From: Cynocephalus volans
Taxonomy: Eukaryota > Chordata > Mammalia > Dermoptera > Cynocephalidae
Assembly: GCF_027409185.1 (NCBI RefSeq)
Contig: NC_084462.1
Location: 17,273,577 to 17,337,576 of the forward strand
Length of the DNA: 64,000 nt
Direction of reading: 5' to 3'
A model generated the notes under the pieces. It worked only from the letters and a program-made list of their open reading frames with translations, had not been told where the DNA came from and did not search any database. Below, piece by piece: positions 10,851 to 21,344 of this stretch (position 1 is the first letter of the stretch; the number at the start of each line of letters is the position of its first letter). The translations under genes and the position numbers were made by a program.

Positions 10851-11906
10851 CTGAAAAATGGTACAATTTTTTAGAAGAGAAGTATATAGTCAGTGGTTAG
10901 TAAATGACAGCTGACATTGCTGGTATGATTATCATCAAAGTTTACTCAGGAAGCCAGGGCTTTGGGCATGAACAGATCAGTGTCAGAGCAAAGTACACAG
11001 GCCTCATGGGAAGCTCAACCACATACCCACTTACTCTACCTGACCTACCCCCACCACCAGGATCCAGCCTCAGGTCCCTTTTCTCAGACTTCATAACTTC
11101 TGAGGAGGATGTCCTGAATCCTGCATCGTAGCCAAGTGTGGTTCCAGGTGGGATAGGGACAGAGCAATAGGAAACTTGGTCCTAGTCCTCCAGTATTTCT
11201 CCAGGGTCCTTTCTCAAGCAGGGACCCTAGCAAAGGCATCACCCTTAGAGTCTGTCTCTGGACTGTGCACACCTATTGGATTAGAAAGAGACCTTATAGC
11301 TTCCAGTGTCCTCTCTGGGTGCCAGGTCCCAAAGCAGCAACAGAAAGAGCAGAGAAGTGAAATGTGAACTCCTGTCACAGGAGGGAGGACCAGCCAGGTC
11401 TGACTGGGCAGACCTACCCCTTTCTGGAATCATGCATTTCCTGGAAATCTGGAGGCCTACTACTGCAAATAGAGGCCAGATCTCAGTAGTGCAAAAGAAG
11501 CCCCTGTTAATGAAAAGGCCAAGGCCAAAGCCTGACATGAGAGCCATTGGATAAGCTTCTATTATCCTCTGTATCTAAGAGTGCTAAGGAGTGGGGAAAG
11601 GAAGATGGGGCCATCTTCTGACTTGCTGGATCAGCCCTGGCAAGCGAAGGGCTTGGCACTGATGCCACAGGGTTCTGAGGATCAGGCCTGTTTCTACACC
11701 AGAAAATTTGTTCAGCTGCAAGCTTCTACCTGCCACAAGGCAAGCCACAGGTGGTAAGGCCGGGCTTCCCTTCCCTGACTCCCAGAGCACAATTCCCTTC
11801 CACCTGGCCACTGGCCACCATAGCTCACATGCTTCATCTGCACCCATCCATGCCCTTGTCAAGGCTGACCTACTGCCTTGCCTTCCTCACAGAGCCCAAG
11901 GAGACC

Positions 11907-12058
11907 ATGCGCGCCTCCAGGCTCTATACCTTGGTACTGATACTGCAACCTCAGCGAGTTCTGCTAGGCATGAAGAAACGAGGCTTTGGGGCTGGCCGGT
12001 GGAATGGCTTTGGGGGCAAAGTAGAAGAAGGAGAGACCATCGAGGATGGGGCCAAGAG
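11907..12058 (+). CDS. NUDT1: NUDT1 coding exon 1 (start codon, N-terminal Nudix half)
   Basis: The acceptor cctcacag| is at 11891-11892 and the donor AAGAG|gtaagg has GT at 12059-12060. The ATG at 11907 has A at -3 (gagaccATGc) but C at +4. The exon encodes [20 protein letters not shown] to GAKR, including N33 and the first half of the Nudix box. No in-frame ATG lies between the acceptor and this start. Confidence 0.95.
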
Positions 12059-12160
12059 GTAAGGAAGGGGTAGATCTGACCATGGAATCAGTATCTGCAT
12101 GGGATAAGGATTCGGGCTGTAGAGCCATACCCCTGATTTCATGTGATCTGGAGCATGTAT

Positions 12161-12304
12161 GTAAGCCTTGAGCCTCAGTTTATTCATCTGAAAAATGGGA
12201 ATAATAACAGTATCTACCTCTTAGGATTATCATGAAGTTTAAATGAGAAAATGCATATAAAGAGCTTAGTATAGTGCCTGGCATGTGGTAAGTGCTGAAT
12301 ATTT
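12161..12304 (+). repeat. MIR element
   Basis: Contains 'gcctcagtttattcatctga', 'ttaggattatcatgaagttt' and 'agtgcctggcatgtggtaag', the standard MIR landmarks in order. Confidence 0.8.
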
Positions 12305-12465
12305 TAACTGTTACTATGTGGTGTGGTAGTGGTTGTTTTTAACGTATTTGGGAAGCTGCTGTGCATTATGGCTTGAGTTGAACAGTCCTGGCTTCCTCAC
12401 TTTGTGGCTGACGGGCTCATTAGTCACTTGGTTTGTTCCTTTGTTCAGGAGAGCTGATCATCATT

Positions 12466-12610
12466 TTTATCCAACACCTTTTACAAACACACTCTCACTT
12501 AATCCTTAACACAACCAGCTTCACAAGGGAAGGAACTGAAGCCCAGAGGTTGAGCAGCTTGCCCAAGATCAAGATCACAGTCCTCCAGACACCAGCCTCT
12601 GCCCTTCTTG
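12466..12610 (+). repeat. MIR element
   Basis: Contains 'cacttaatccttaacacaac' then 'aactgaagcccagaggttga' and 'cttgcccaagatcaagatca', the MIR core. Confidence 0.65.
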
Positions 12611-13929
12611 CTCCTCACAGGCTTGCAAGGATAAATGAGCTTGTCTGTGCAAACATCTCGAAGCACAAACATTAGCTCCTGTTAATGTTATTCTTATCCT
12701 GAGAAATGATGGCAAACTCATGGCCACTTTCCCTGGAGAGGAGAACAAAACCACAGATACATACTAAAGAAGCTCCTGGGGAGGAGGAAAGCTGGGATGC
12801 TGCAGCCCAGTGGTTTCACTTTTTTTTATTACAACCCGCAGTAAGAAATGTTTTATACTCTAATGAAGTATACACACTCAGGCATATGTGTATAGCTAAA
12901 ATAAGTTGCATGTATTGATACCCTTACTTCATGAAAGGATACTCTAATTTATTTATTTACTTGCTGGTCACAATCCACTAAGTTGATTCACAGTGCACGA
13001 GTGGGTCATAGCCCTAGGTTTGAAGAGCCCTATATGTGACATTCCTGGCATGTGCATCCCCTTGTAGGTGTGGATACCAGGACTGCTACCAAGCTGACAC
13101 ATTTTGGCCAGGCAGTACACCTAGTACTGTGCTGGGAGGCCACCACTGGAGGAAAGACCATTTGTTGAGAGTTAGGCATCTAGCCTGTGACCATGTGGCG
13201 GGGCGGGGTGTTGCGGGGGCAAGTGCAGAAGCAACAGTGTGGAAAATGGACAGAAAGGAGCAGGCCCTAACTGTTCGACTGTCTTTGTTCTGCTGAGACC
13301 ATCCATTAGGTAATTATTAGAGTTACATAGTGCTGCTCTGTGCCAGGCTCAGGGACACAGGGACAGGACACGACCCCTGCCCCTGCAGGCTCCCACCTAG
13401 TCTGGCTGCCAGGGTCAGGAGACATGTACAGAAAGGAGCTCTGGTCCACACCCAGTTGTCTGGGGCATCCAGAACAAGGGGAGAAGAATAACTGGGCACA
13501 GGGAGAACTCCCTAAGGATGTGACATTTGATACGATGGACCGGGGGGGGAGGTGGCAACGTGACTTTCACAGAAGCCCAGAAGGCCGAAGGAGCATGGGC
13601 CATGTAGAGAAATGTGGTGGAGGGTGAGGGGCAGGCAGGGAGGGCTGAGGCTGGATGGGAGGAGCTGCAGGTGGCTTGATTTTAGCTCCTCATCCTACAG
13701 GTGACAAGCAAACGTGCAGGCCCGTCGGCAGTGCTGGTTTCTTACAAATTTCCTCAGGATCTAAGATTTTTCCTCCTGCTCACTATAGATATTATTCATT
13801 TCTTGAATGAGACATAAACATAAGAAACCATCACTCCAGGCCCTCAGTGCTATTATAAGGGTGGTTTTCTCTCAGACCAGGGTCTGAGTTCGGGAGGGAA
13901 ATGAAAGCAGAGAGTGGGAAGTGTGCAGT

Positions 13930-14470
13930 TTCTATCCTCAGATGGAACTTGAACCCATCCAGCATCCAGATGACCCCGCACCTGGACAGGTGCAGCAGCC
14001 TCCTATCTGGTCTCCCAGCTGCCACCCTTTCCTTCTTCAGACCACTCTCCACACAGCCACCAGGGGGCCTCTCCCAAACTGCTTCTGGGTCTCCCCAACC
14101 TCCAACCCACACACACTCACACTCACGTTAAAACCCTTTAACAGCTCCCAATCCACTTAAAATAAACCCACCCTCCTTTTTCATCCACTGAGCCACATGG
14201 TCTGGCCTCACCTCTCTCTCCTCCACTGCCCGCCCCTCACTCACGACTCCCATTCAGATCCCCCAAGCTGTTGCCCACCTCTCTCTTCCCAGCTCCTGGC
14301 CAACCTCTCCTCAGCCTTCATGTCTAAGAAGGTGCCTTACCCTACCCACACTGTTCTCAGTAAATCCCATTCTGTCTATTTCCTTCACAGCACTCTCACC
14401 CTTTTTAATCATACTTAATTGTTTGCTTCCCATCTGCCTTTCCCCAGAAGCACTCTGTGAGGCCAGGACT
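13930..14470 (+). mobile_element. L2 (LINE-2) 3' region
   Basis: A pyrimidine-rich text with 'acccacacacactcacactcac', 'ccactgagccacatggtct' and 'cctggccaacctctcctcag' fits the diverged L2 3' end seen throughout mammals. Boundaries are approximate. Confidence 0.5.
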
Positions 14471-14504
14471 GAAAACGCTTTATAAATCAAGTTGGGTTTT
14501 TTTT

Positions 14505-14711
14505 TTTGAAGTATAATGCACATATAGAAAATTGCACGAATTTCATCAACGAATTTTTAAGAAGTGGGTTCATCTATTTAACCAACGTGTATATCTCATA
14601 GAAATGGAGGATGGACCCTGCCCTCCACAGAGCAGCCTCCACCCTGACTTCTGTCACAGTGAATGGTTCTGGCCTGTTCTAAAATATCACCAACATAGAA
14701 TAATACAAGGT
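14505..14711 (-). mobile_element. L1 3'-end fragment, left half
   Basis: 'tgaagtataatgcacatata...' is the reverse complement of an old L1 3' region. It continues at 15113 after an LTR insertion. Confidence 0.6.
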
Positions 14712-15112
14712 TAATAAAGTTTGGATGTGTTGTCCCCCCAAAACTCATGCAGAAACCTGATCCCCAATGTGACAGTGTTGGAAGCTGTTTGAGTCATGGG
14801 AGCGGGTCCCTTGTGAATGGATTGATGCTCTCCCTGGGGGAAGAGGGGTAGTGAGTTTTCACTCTATTAGTTCCCGCGAGAGCAGGTTGTTTAAAAAGAC
14901 CTTGGCACCTCCTCTCTCTCTCTCTTGCTTCTTCTCGCCATGTGATCTGCTTGTACTCACCGGCTTCCTGCCACTTTCCACCATGAGTAGAAGCAGCCTG
15001 AGACCCATGCCAGATGCAGCTGTCCCAAAATCATAAGCCAAATAAACCTCTGTTCTTTATAAATTACCCAGTCTTAGGTATTTCTGTTATAGCAACTCAA
15101 ATGGACTAATAT
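14712..15112 (+). mobile_element. MaLR solo LTR, MST/THE1-like
   Basis: 401 bp. It starts near 'taataaagtttggatgtgtt' and ends 'agcaactcaaatggactaata'. It has the MaLR landmarks 'gagtcatgggagcgggtccc', 'ttagttcccgcgagagc' and the polyadenylation-like 'aataaacctctgttctttat'. It is flanked by a 5-base duplication AAGGT (14707-14711 and 15113-15117), as expected for LTR insertion into the L1 around it. There is no internal or coding region. Confidence 0.85.
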
Positions 15113-15640
15113 AAGGTTGTACCCTTTTGTTGGCTTCTTTCCCACATTCCGTTTGCATGTAGCCGTAGTCACCTCCTCGTTGCCATGTAGTATTCCAGCA
15201 TGTGGGTATACAGCAGCTTACCTGTTGTGCTGTGGATGGACACCTAGGGTGTTTGCAGTTTGCAGCTATTGCTACCAGAGCTACTGTGAACAGTCCTGTA
15301 TGTGTCTTTTGGGGCCCATGTGTGCTCTTCCCTGGTAGATAGTTGCCTAGGAGGAAAACTGGAGATGTTCAGCTTTAGAAGATATTGCCAAACAGTTTTC
15401 CAGAGGAATTGAACTAATTGAAACTCCCACTGGGGTGTATGAGCTTTGGTTCCTCTGAATCCTCAACGCTTGGTATTTTCTGTCTTTTTCATTTTGGCCA
15501 CTCTGGTAGGTGTGGTGATATCTCATTGTAGTGGTTTTTGTCCTAGTGACTAATGAAGTTGAACACCTTTTCAATGTCAATGGGCCACTTGAATATAATT
15601 TCTTGTGAAGTGTCTGCTCAAGTCTTTTTATTTGGTTGCT
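15113..15640 (-). mobile_element. L1 3'-end fragment, right half
   Basis: The stretches 'gttgccatgtagtattccag', 'tgtgaacagtcctgtatgtg' and 'ctgtctttttcattttggcc' are reverse-complement L1 ORF2-end/3' sequence, continuous with 14505-14711. Confidence 0.7.
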
Positions 15641-15690
15641 TTTTTTTTTTTATTTGGTTGCCATTTTTTTATTTGGTTGCTTTTTTTTTT
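15633..15690. repeat. Tandem 'tatttggttgc' triplication with T runs
   Basis: The phrase TTTGGTTGC occurs three times at about 25-30 base spacing (near 15632, 15654 and 15672), each followed by a T-rich run. It lies directly beside the T tail of the reverse SINE, suggesting slippage or local duplication at its target site. Confidence 0.6.
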
Positions 15691-15784
15691 TTTTTTTTGG
15701 TGGCTGGCGGGTACAGGGAACCAAACCCTTGACCTTGGTGTTACAAGGCCATGCACTAACCAACTGAGCTAACCAGCCAGCCCC
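15682..15784 (-). mobile_element. tRNA-derived SINE, monomer, reverse orientation
   Basis: A T run is followed by 'ggtggctggcgggtacaggg', 'cttgaccttggtgttacaag' and 'ccaactgagctaaccagcc', the reverse of a GGCTGGTTAGCTCAGTTGG-type head. It belongs to the monomer subfamily distinct from the dimers. Confidence 0.85.
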
Positions 15785-18733
15785 TGGGTTACCCCTGGGA
15801 CTCTGTGGCTTGCCTTTTTACTCTTGATATTTTAATTAACAGAAGTTTGTTATTTTAATGTAACCCCCAATTTTTTTTTCTTTATGATTAGCATTTTTTT
15901 AAACATCCTTTTAAAGAAATCTGCCTATCTCAAACTTAAGAAAATATTCTCCTAAGTTTTCTTCTAAAACTTTTATAAAATGTTAGATCTAAAACCCATC
16001 TGGAATTGAGTTTTTGTTCATAATGTAAGGAATGGGGTTCAAGATTTTTTTTTTTCCACTTAGATATATGTTTGGCACATTGTTTACTGAAAGACCAGGT
16101 TTTCCCCTGCACTGCAGTGTCGCCTTTGTCATGGATAAATGACATATGTGGCATGAAACCACATCTGCTGCCTTTTCCACTGTTTATCCAGTACCTGCAC
16201 AGGGAAGGCCTCAGTAGGCATTAGGTGGGTGGATGGATGAGTGAATAAACTCAGCAAAGCTGGCGATGTTGTGACAGGCTCTGGGAGTCTCGGATGGGGA
16301 GACATGACCATCCCCATCCCCCCCAACCTCATTCTTTGTCCTGATCTCACTGCAGATCACAGAACAGTCATAAAAGTGATGACTTTTTGTTGTTCAGACT
16401 TATTCACTTAATTAGATCACTTGCTCACAGCTCTATTATAATGATCTCGATGATCCTCTTAAAGACTCTGCTTTGCACTTTGGAGGCCTCCTGCCAGAGC
16501 TCCCTGGGCCTCACTGCAGGACTGGGCTGGGGCTGGACAGGTCAGCAGGCCCGACTGCCCCAAGCTCCCTTTTGATACCTCAGCATTTACAAGGGCATAC
16601 CCTGCTCCTGGAGGCAGGTGCTCCCCCAGAAAAAATCCTCTGCATGGCCACAGTGCATGAGTTGTTTCCACGCTTCACAGACATGTGACAGGGACAGACC
16701 TCACCCTTGGATTGAGGTCGAAGTTCAGCACCAGGGCTATGTGCTGCCTACCTGATTTAGACCATCAGCCTTGTGGACTGTGTGGTGCCACACTGGCTGT
16801 TGAGCTCTGGGGAGCTTCTCTCTGAGCACCTACCAGCCTGGAGTGTAGGATGCAGTCAAGGGTAGGGGCACCCTCTGACAAATTACTGTTGTGCCCCCGG
16901 CCCCTGTTCCCTGAACACACACACACTCACACACACACAAGTAATAGGACACGAACAGACGGCCGAGACTCAGGAGTCCCAGGGACTCCAGCAGCAGACA
17001 GCCTCGCTTAAGCAGGGGACATCAGCCCCAGACACTAGGGCTGTCTCCAGCTTCCTTCTGAGCTGCTCCTCCAGGTACAACAGCCCCAGGACCTGGCTGC
17101 TCAGGAAAAGGCAGCAGAGATGAGTTTCAGCAGGCCCCTCTCCTGGGGAGCCTGGTACATGCTTTGTCCTGCCCTGTTCCATCAGGAGGGCACCAGAGCA
17201 GGCCTTGACTCCCAGTGCAGAGCCAGTGCACATGCCCTCCACACTCACCTGCAGGGGGCAATGCGAGTGAGTGCTCATCCACTCCTCCACAGTGGATGGA
17301 TGGGGGAAGCCTTTGAGTATATCTTAGGGCAGCTCCTCCTCTGCCTCCTCCATGGGGTGCGGGGGGAGGTGCAGGCACTTAAGGACCTGGGGTTTGTGGG
17401 GCCCAGTGCATCAGAGCGTCAGGTTTGGGCTCTGGGTATAAGGTGTGAGCCAACCTTTCCAGCCAGTGTCCCTGACAGCCCCCAAAGAGAACTGCTAATA
17501 ACCAAGTCCTGGAGCCCCTGGAAGGTGATGCGAGAATGGGAACAACTGGAAGCGGGGCCACCATGGGGCCTCTCGCTCCCACCACCCCACACCATGGAGG
17601 AGTCGCTTACAGCTCCGTTTTTGTTTAGTTTATTACTCATCCTGTTCTCCATCTGCCGTCTGGGGAACTGAGCATCACAGATACAAGCAGACATTTCAGC
17701 AAAACTGTAACAGTGTCATCTTAGTCTAATTATGCCAGCCTGTGAAATGGAGTTTAGCTTAGTCACCGAGGAGATTACTGATATTTCATACACTACCATG
17801 TACTCAGGGAAGATTAACTAAAATTAGTCAAAACATTAAATCAGTAGGTGATATTTTTAAAAATGAAATCCACCAGCCTGCTGCCAGTGTTAGGTGAAGC
17901 CCTGCTGAGTGCTTCTATTATGTTTAATTGGGGAGCCATTTGCACCCCCACCAGTGAAAACACAATTTTTTTTAGGTCAACTCCAATTTTAATTAACCAT
18001 CTCAATGAATAATTGCCCATGCCAGGCCTGTGTTTCTGAAATGGCAGCAGATGTGTTTCCTCTCCAGCTTTTACAGAGCTCACGCTGAGGAGGCATCCAT
18101 CTGAATAAGACCATATAACCTAACATGCATATGTTTCTTAGATTAACAAAGTGGTTTCCCTGACTAGTTATTACAGGCAGAGAACAATCATGCATTTTGT
18201 TCCTAACATAACTAGAGATCAAAGCAAAAAAAAGTTTTTTTTACATACAACTATAAATGGTCAGAGATATTTCTTATAGAAACAAAAGTAAATATAGGGC
18301 AATGAGGAAGTGAGAAGCCTCTCTAAAGGGAGGAAAAGGCAGAGTGTCTCTGCTGTTGCAGCCTTGTGAGTCCCCAGAGTCTCGAGCACAGAGTAGGTCT
18401 TCTGGGAAGCATTTGCTGAGCTGAGGGACTGAGCGAGAATGAAGTGAACACATGAGAAGCAATTTGCTCAGGTTGAGAAGCTGGTGGAACAAGGCGTACG
18501 CATCCTGGGGTTTTCCACCATAACCAGAAGTTGAATTTTTTAAATTCTTCCATAATACACAGCAGTTGAGAAACTGGCTGGATTCCTTGAGGTGTAGACC
18601 ATCATGCATTCCTCTCTTGTTGAGTAAAAGGCACACAGTATAAAATATGTATAATATGGTTGTACTTTTTAAGGGGATGTACAAAGGAGAAAGATCCAAA
18701 GGAAAAACACTGAAATGGTACCAAGGGTTCTTT

Positions 18734-18915
18734 TTATTATTATTATTTTAATCCCTATATAAAGATAACAGGTAAGGGGATCTTAACCCTTGACTTGGTG
18801 TTGTCAGCACCACACTCTCCAAGTAAGCTAACCAACCATCCCTATATAGGGATCCAAACCCGTGGCCTTGGTGTTATCAGCACCACACTCTCCCACGTGA
18901 GCCACAGGCCAGCCC
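18734..18915 (-). mobile_element. tRNA-Ile-derived SINE, dimer, reverse orientation
   Basis: Two tRNA-like units in reverse: 'gataacaggtaaggggatct' with 'cttgacttggtgttgtcagc', then 'gatccaaacccgtggccttg'. It is flanked by the duplication TACCAAGGGTTCTTT at 18719-18733 and 18916-18930. Confidence 0.9.
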
Positions 18916-19814
18916 TACCAAGGGTTCTTTCTGAGTGATGAGCTCATGGGTGCTTTGTTTCCTAGATTGCCTACAAGGAATATGTAAATTGAAAAATATT
19001 TTTAAATTAGCAACAGCATTAGGCTATTAGGGGAAGCATTCTGGTTCTGTCTGTGGTGGATCAGAGGGCTGAGCCGCAACAGCCCTTGTGTGCCCAGGTG
19101 GTGAACTCAGCCCCTTACGCCCTCCTCCAAGCAAATAGCCCAAAGCATTTGTCCTGTGTGATCAACCCAAGGAGTTGGCTCAGTGGTGGAACCAAGGGTA
19201 AAACAAGAGCTCCTCCTTCAGGAAAGAGACCATTGAACCCTGTGACATGTTCTGAGAGAAAGGGCACGAGGCTAGAAAGACATTTCTTTGGGCAAACAGG
19301 CCCAAAGTACAGGGCCCAGGTTCCCAGAGTAAGCGTCCTAGGGCTCAGGCATTCATACCACTGCCACTGTTGGCTACGAAGTTCAGCCACAGAAAAGCAC
19401 ATGGAACTGTCTGAAGAGTCAGTCCTAGCCCTGCCACCCATGTGTCATGAGACCACGGACAAGTGGGTGGACTCCGCTAGGCCTGGGTTGTCACCTGGTA
19501 CATAGAGGGTGTTGAACTAGACTGTGCTCCCCAAACTGGCAGCTCCTCCCCACCTCCCGACCCCTCCCCAGAACCTCTGAACCAAAATCGAATTTCTTGA
19601 CAGTTCAAAATAATTCCAAAGTTCAGTCTAGCTGCTGTCCTGGGTTTTCCAGCCATGCATGCCACTTCTGTGGCTCCCTTGGCACTTAGGCCCACATGCA
19701 AATACTCTTCTCGCCTTCCTCCCAGCGCCTTTCTCAGGGTGTGTGTGGGTGTGGGTGCCGTGCTTTAACTGAAGGCCTCCTTCCTTCCATCTGTCCGTCT
19801 CCCTCTGCCCACAG

Positions 19815-19960
19815 GGAGCTGCAGGAGGAGAGTGGTCTGACCGTGGACACGTTGCACAAGGTGGGCCAGATTGTGTTTGAATTCGTGGGTGACCCAGAGT
19901 TGATGGATGTGCACATCTTTTGTACCGACAGTGTCCGGGGGACACCTATGGAGAGCGATG
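19815..19960 (+). CDS. NUDT1: NUDT1 coding exon 2 (second half of the Nudix box)
   Basis: The acceptor gcccacag| is at 19813-19814 and the donor GATG|gtgagt has GT at 19961-19962. The first base completes the R51 codon, followed by [20 protein letters not shown], which holds catalytic E52, E55, E56 and G58. It ends in ...GTPMESD plus one base. Confidence 0.95.
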
Positions 19961-20321
19961 GTGAGTCTCAGGGGCCCTGCTGCCTACCACCCTGGAGAGA
20001 AGGAAAGCCTGGTGTCCTTGCCTGGCTAGGAGAAAGGCCGTCCACACACACCACGTGTAAGCGCCAGGCACCAGGCCCCCTTCCCCACCTCACGGCGGCA
20101 GGCGTGCAGTCAGGGTGAGCAGCTGAGGCCCAGGCAGCGCAGCCACTCACCAGCCCATAAGTCTGAGCCCAAATTCCTACTCTAAAATAAACCCAGTCAT
20201 GAGGATTACATACAAAAGCATGGCAGCGTTCCTCACACCGTCATTCAGTTAATTCCTCACAAAAGGCCAGTTGAAATTTGGGTTGAACGTCAGTGCGCTT
20301 CTTTTTCACCCCTTGGTACAG

Positions 20322-20494
20322 AAATGCGCCCTCAGTGGTTCCAACTGGACCAAATCCCCTTCAGTGACATGTGGCCTGATGACAGCTACTGGTTCCCACT
20401 CCTGCTTCAGAAGAAGAAATTCCACGGGTACTTCAGGTTCCAGGGTCAGGATACCATCCTGGACTACACACTGCGTGAGGTGGACAGAGTCTAG
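20322..20494 (+). CDS. NUDT1: NUDT1 last coding exon
   Basis: The acceptor ttggtacag| is at 20320-20321. The exon encodes residues 100-156, with the substrate-pocket residues W117, D119 and D120 in [12 protein letters not shown], and ends [11 protein letters not shown] with TAG at 20492-20494. The C terminus reads DRV; human reads DTV as I recall it. Confidence 0.95.
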
Positions 20495-21280
20495 CTGGAA
20501 GGCCGGGTGGGCCCCCAGGCTAGAGAACTGGCTGTTAAACCGCTCAAACTGTCGATTCATCTGGCTCACTGAGCCACAAATCAGGGATTATTTCTTATTT
20601 AGAATGTGATTGGATGGAAAGAAAAAGTCTTTTACCTTTTCTTTTCTTTTTTTTTTTTTTTTTTGGTGACCGGTAAGGGGATCATAACCCTTGGCTTGGT
20701 GTTGCCTGCACCACGCTCAGCCAGTGAGTGCACCAGCCATCCCTATATAGGATCCGAACCCGTGGCCTCAGCGCCCCCAGCGCCGCTGCACTCCCAGCAC
20801 CGCACTCTCCCAAGTGAGCCACGGGGTCAGCCCAAGTCTTTTACCTTTTAAACACTCTTCACCGGGCACCAGCATAACCAGCCCCATCTTGCCCACAAGA
20901 AGCTGCCACAGGCACTGGGCTATGACCTGCACTGATGGACAGAGGTGAGAGAGGAGAAGGTGCAGGGCTGTGGGGGAAAAGGGTCAGCATTTCTAACCGT
21001 CCCTGTGGTGGGCAGCTGGTAAAGGAGAACTGGGTGTTTATTTGCCCAGCACTGCAGGCTCTGACAGTGTTTATTACAGTGGGGAGAAAATGAGGCACAG
21101 TCAAGGGCCCAGGGTTAAAACCCAGGTTCAGTGCATTAAAGGCTAGTACCCTTCCCCTTCCCCAAGAGGATGGGGCCGTTCTCTTCACTGTGGGGACCAC
21201 CGAGAAGGGGGAGATTCAAACCACCCATTACAAAGAACTTACAACTTGACCCAACTTTCACACACGTTTAATAACAATTG
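20495..21280 (+). other. NUDT1 3'UTR and NUDT1-SNX8 tail-to-tail interval
   Basis: A dimeric SINE (20641-20833) lies 147 bases after the NUDT1 stop. No AATAAA precedes it; an ATTAAA variant occurs near 21134. The NUDT1 poly(A) site is therefore not placed, and the SINE could lie inside or just outside the 3'UTR. The SNX8 transcript probably ends near 21290 on the other strand. Confidence 0.5.
20641..20833 (-). mobile_element. tRNA-Ile-derived SINE, dimer, reverse orientation
   Basis: A T run is followed by 'gtgaccggtaaggggatcat', 'cagccatccctatatagga' and 'gaacccgtggcctc'. It is flanked by a perfect 16-base duplication AAGTCTTTTACCTTTT at 20625-20640 and 20834-20849, so the insertion is young. 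An extra segment 'gcgcccccagcgccgctgca' expands the left unit. Confidence 0.92.
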
Positions 21281-21290
21281 TTCATGTAAA

Positions 21291-21344
21291 TTTATTGATA
21301 AAAACTTCAGAATATAAACCATTTGTAAACAATTCCAGTTTATT
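21291..21344 (-). terminator. SNX8: Candidate SNX8 polyadenylation signals
   Basis: Two AATAAA hexamers in reverse (TTTATT at 21339-21344 and 21291-21296) lie in an A/T-rich stretch about 3.2 kb past the SNX8 stop, just before the NUDT1-side interval. Confidence 0.5.

Larger units (their letters stand above)
9957..11892 (+). other. NUDT1: NUDT1 intron 1
   Basis: The CpG-rich character continues to about 10300. The intron then carries a MIR-like repeat (10550-10805) interrupted by a SINE (10630-10718), and another SINE remnant at 10810-10850. The stretch 10900-11890 shows no recognised exon or repeat. Confidence 0.55.
12059..19814 (+). other. NUDT1: NUDT1 intron 2
   Basis: 7.76 kb GT-AG intron rich in old repeats: MIR (12161-12304 and 12466-12610), L2 (13930-14470), antisense L1 (14505-14711 and 15113-15640) split by an MST LTR (14712-15112), and SINEs at 15682-15784 and 18734-18915. 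The blocks 16000-18700 and 18930-19800 show no recognised gene; frames there have no family resemblance. Confidence 0.6.
9930..20494 (+). other. NUDT1: NUDT1 gene (MTH1): oxidised purine nucleoside triphosphatase
   Basis: It encodes the Nudix hydrolase that sanitises 8-oxo-dGTP, 2-OH-dATP and related oxidised nucleotides to monophosphates, in cytosol, mitochondria and nucleus. Coding exons 11907-12058, 19815-19960 and 20322-20494 join to 471 nt: 156 residues plus stop, the canonical human length. The Nudix box is complete (G37, E43, R51, E52, E55, E56, G58), with the R51 codon split by an intron. The base-recognition residues N33, W117, D119 and D120 are present ([12 protein letters not shown]). 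Residue 2 is Arg, where human has Gly. It shares a promoter with MRM2 and lies tail-to-tail with SNX8. All introns are GT-AG. Confidence 0.95.

Noticed and set aside
19696-20118. 140-codon frame covering NUDT1 exon 2.
   Set aside because: Only 19815-19960 is the exon; the flanks are intron read-through with no similarity to the family.
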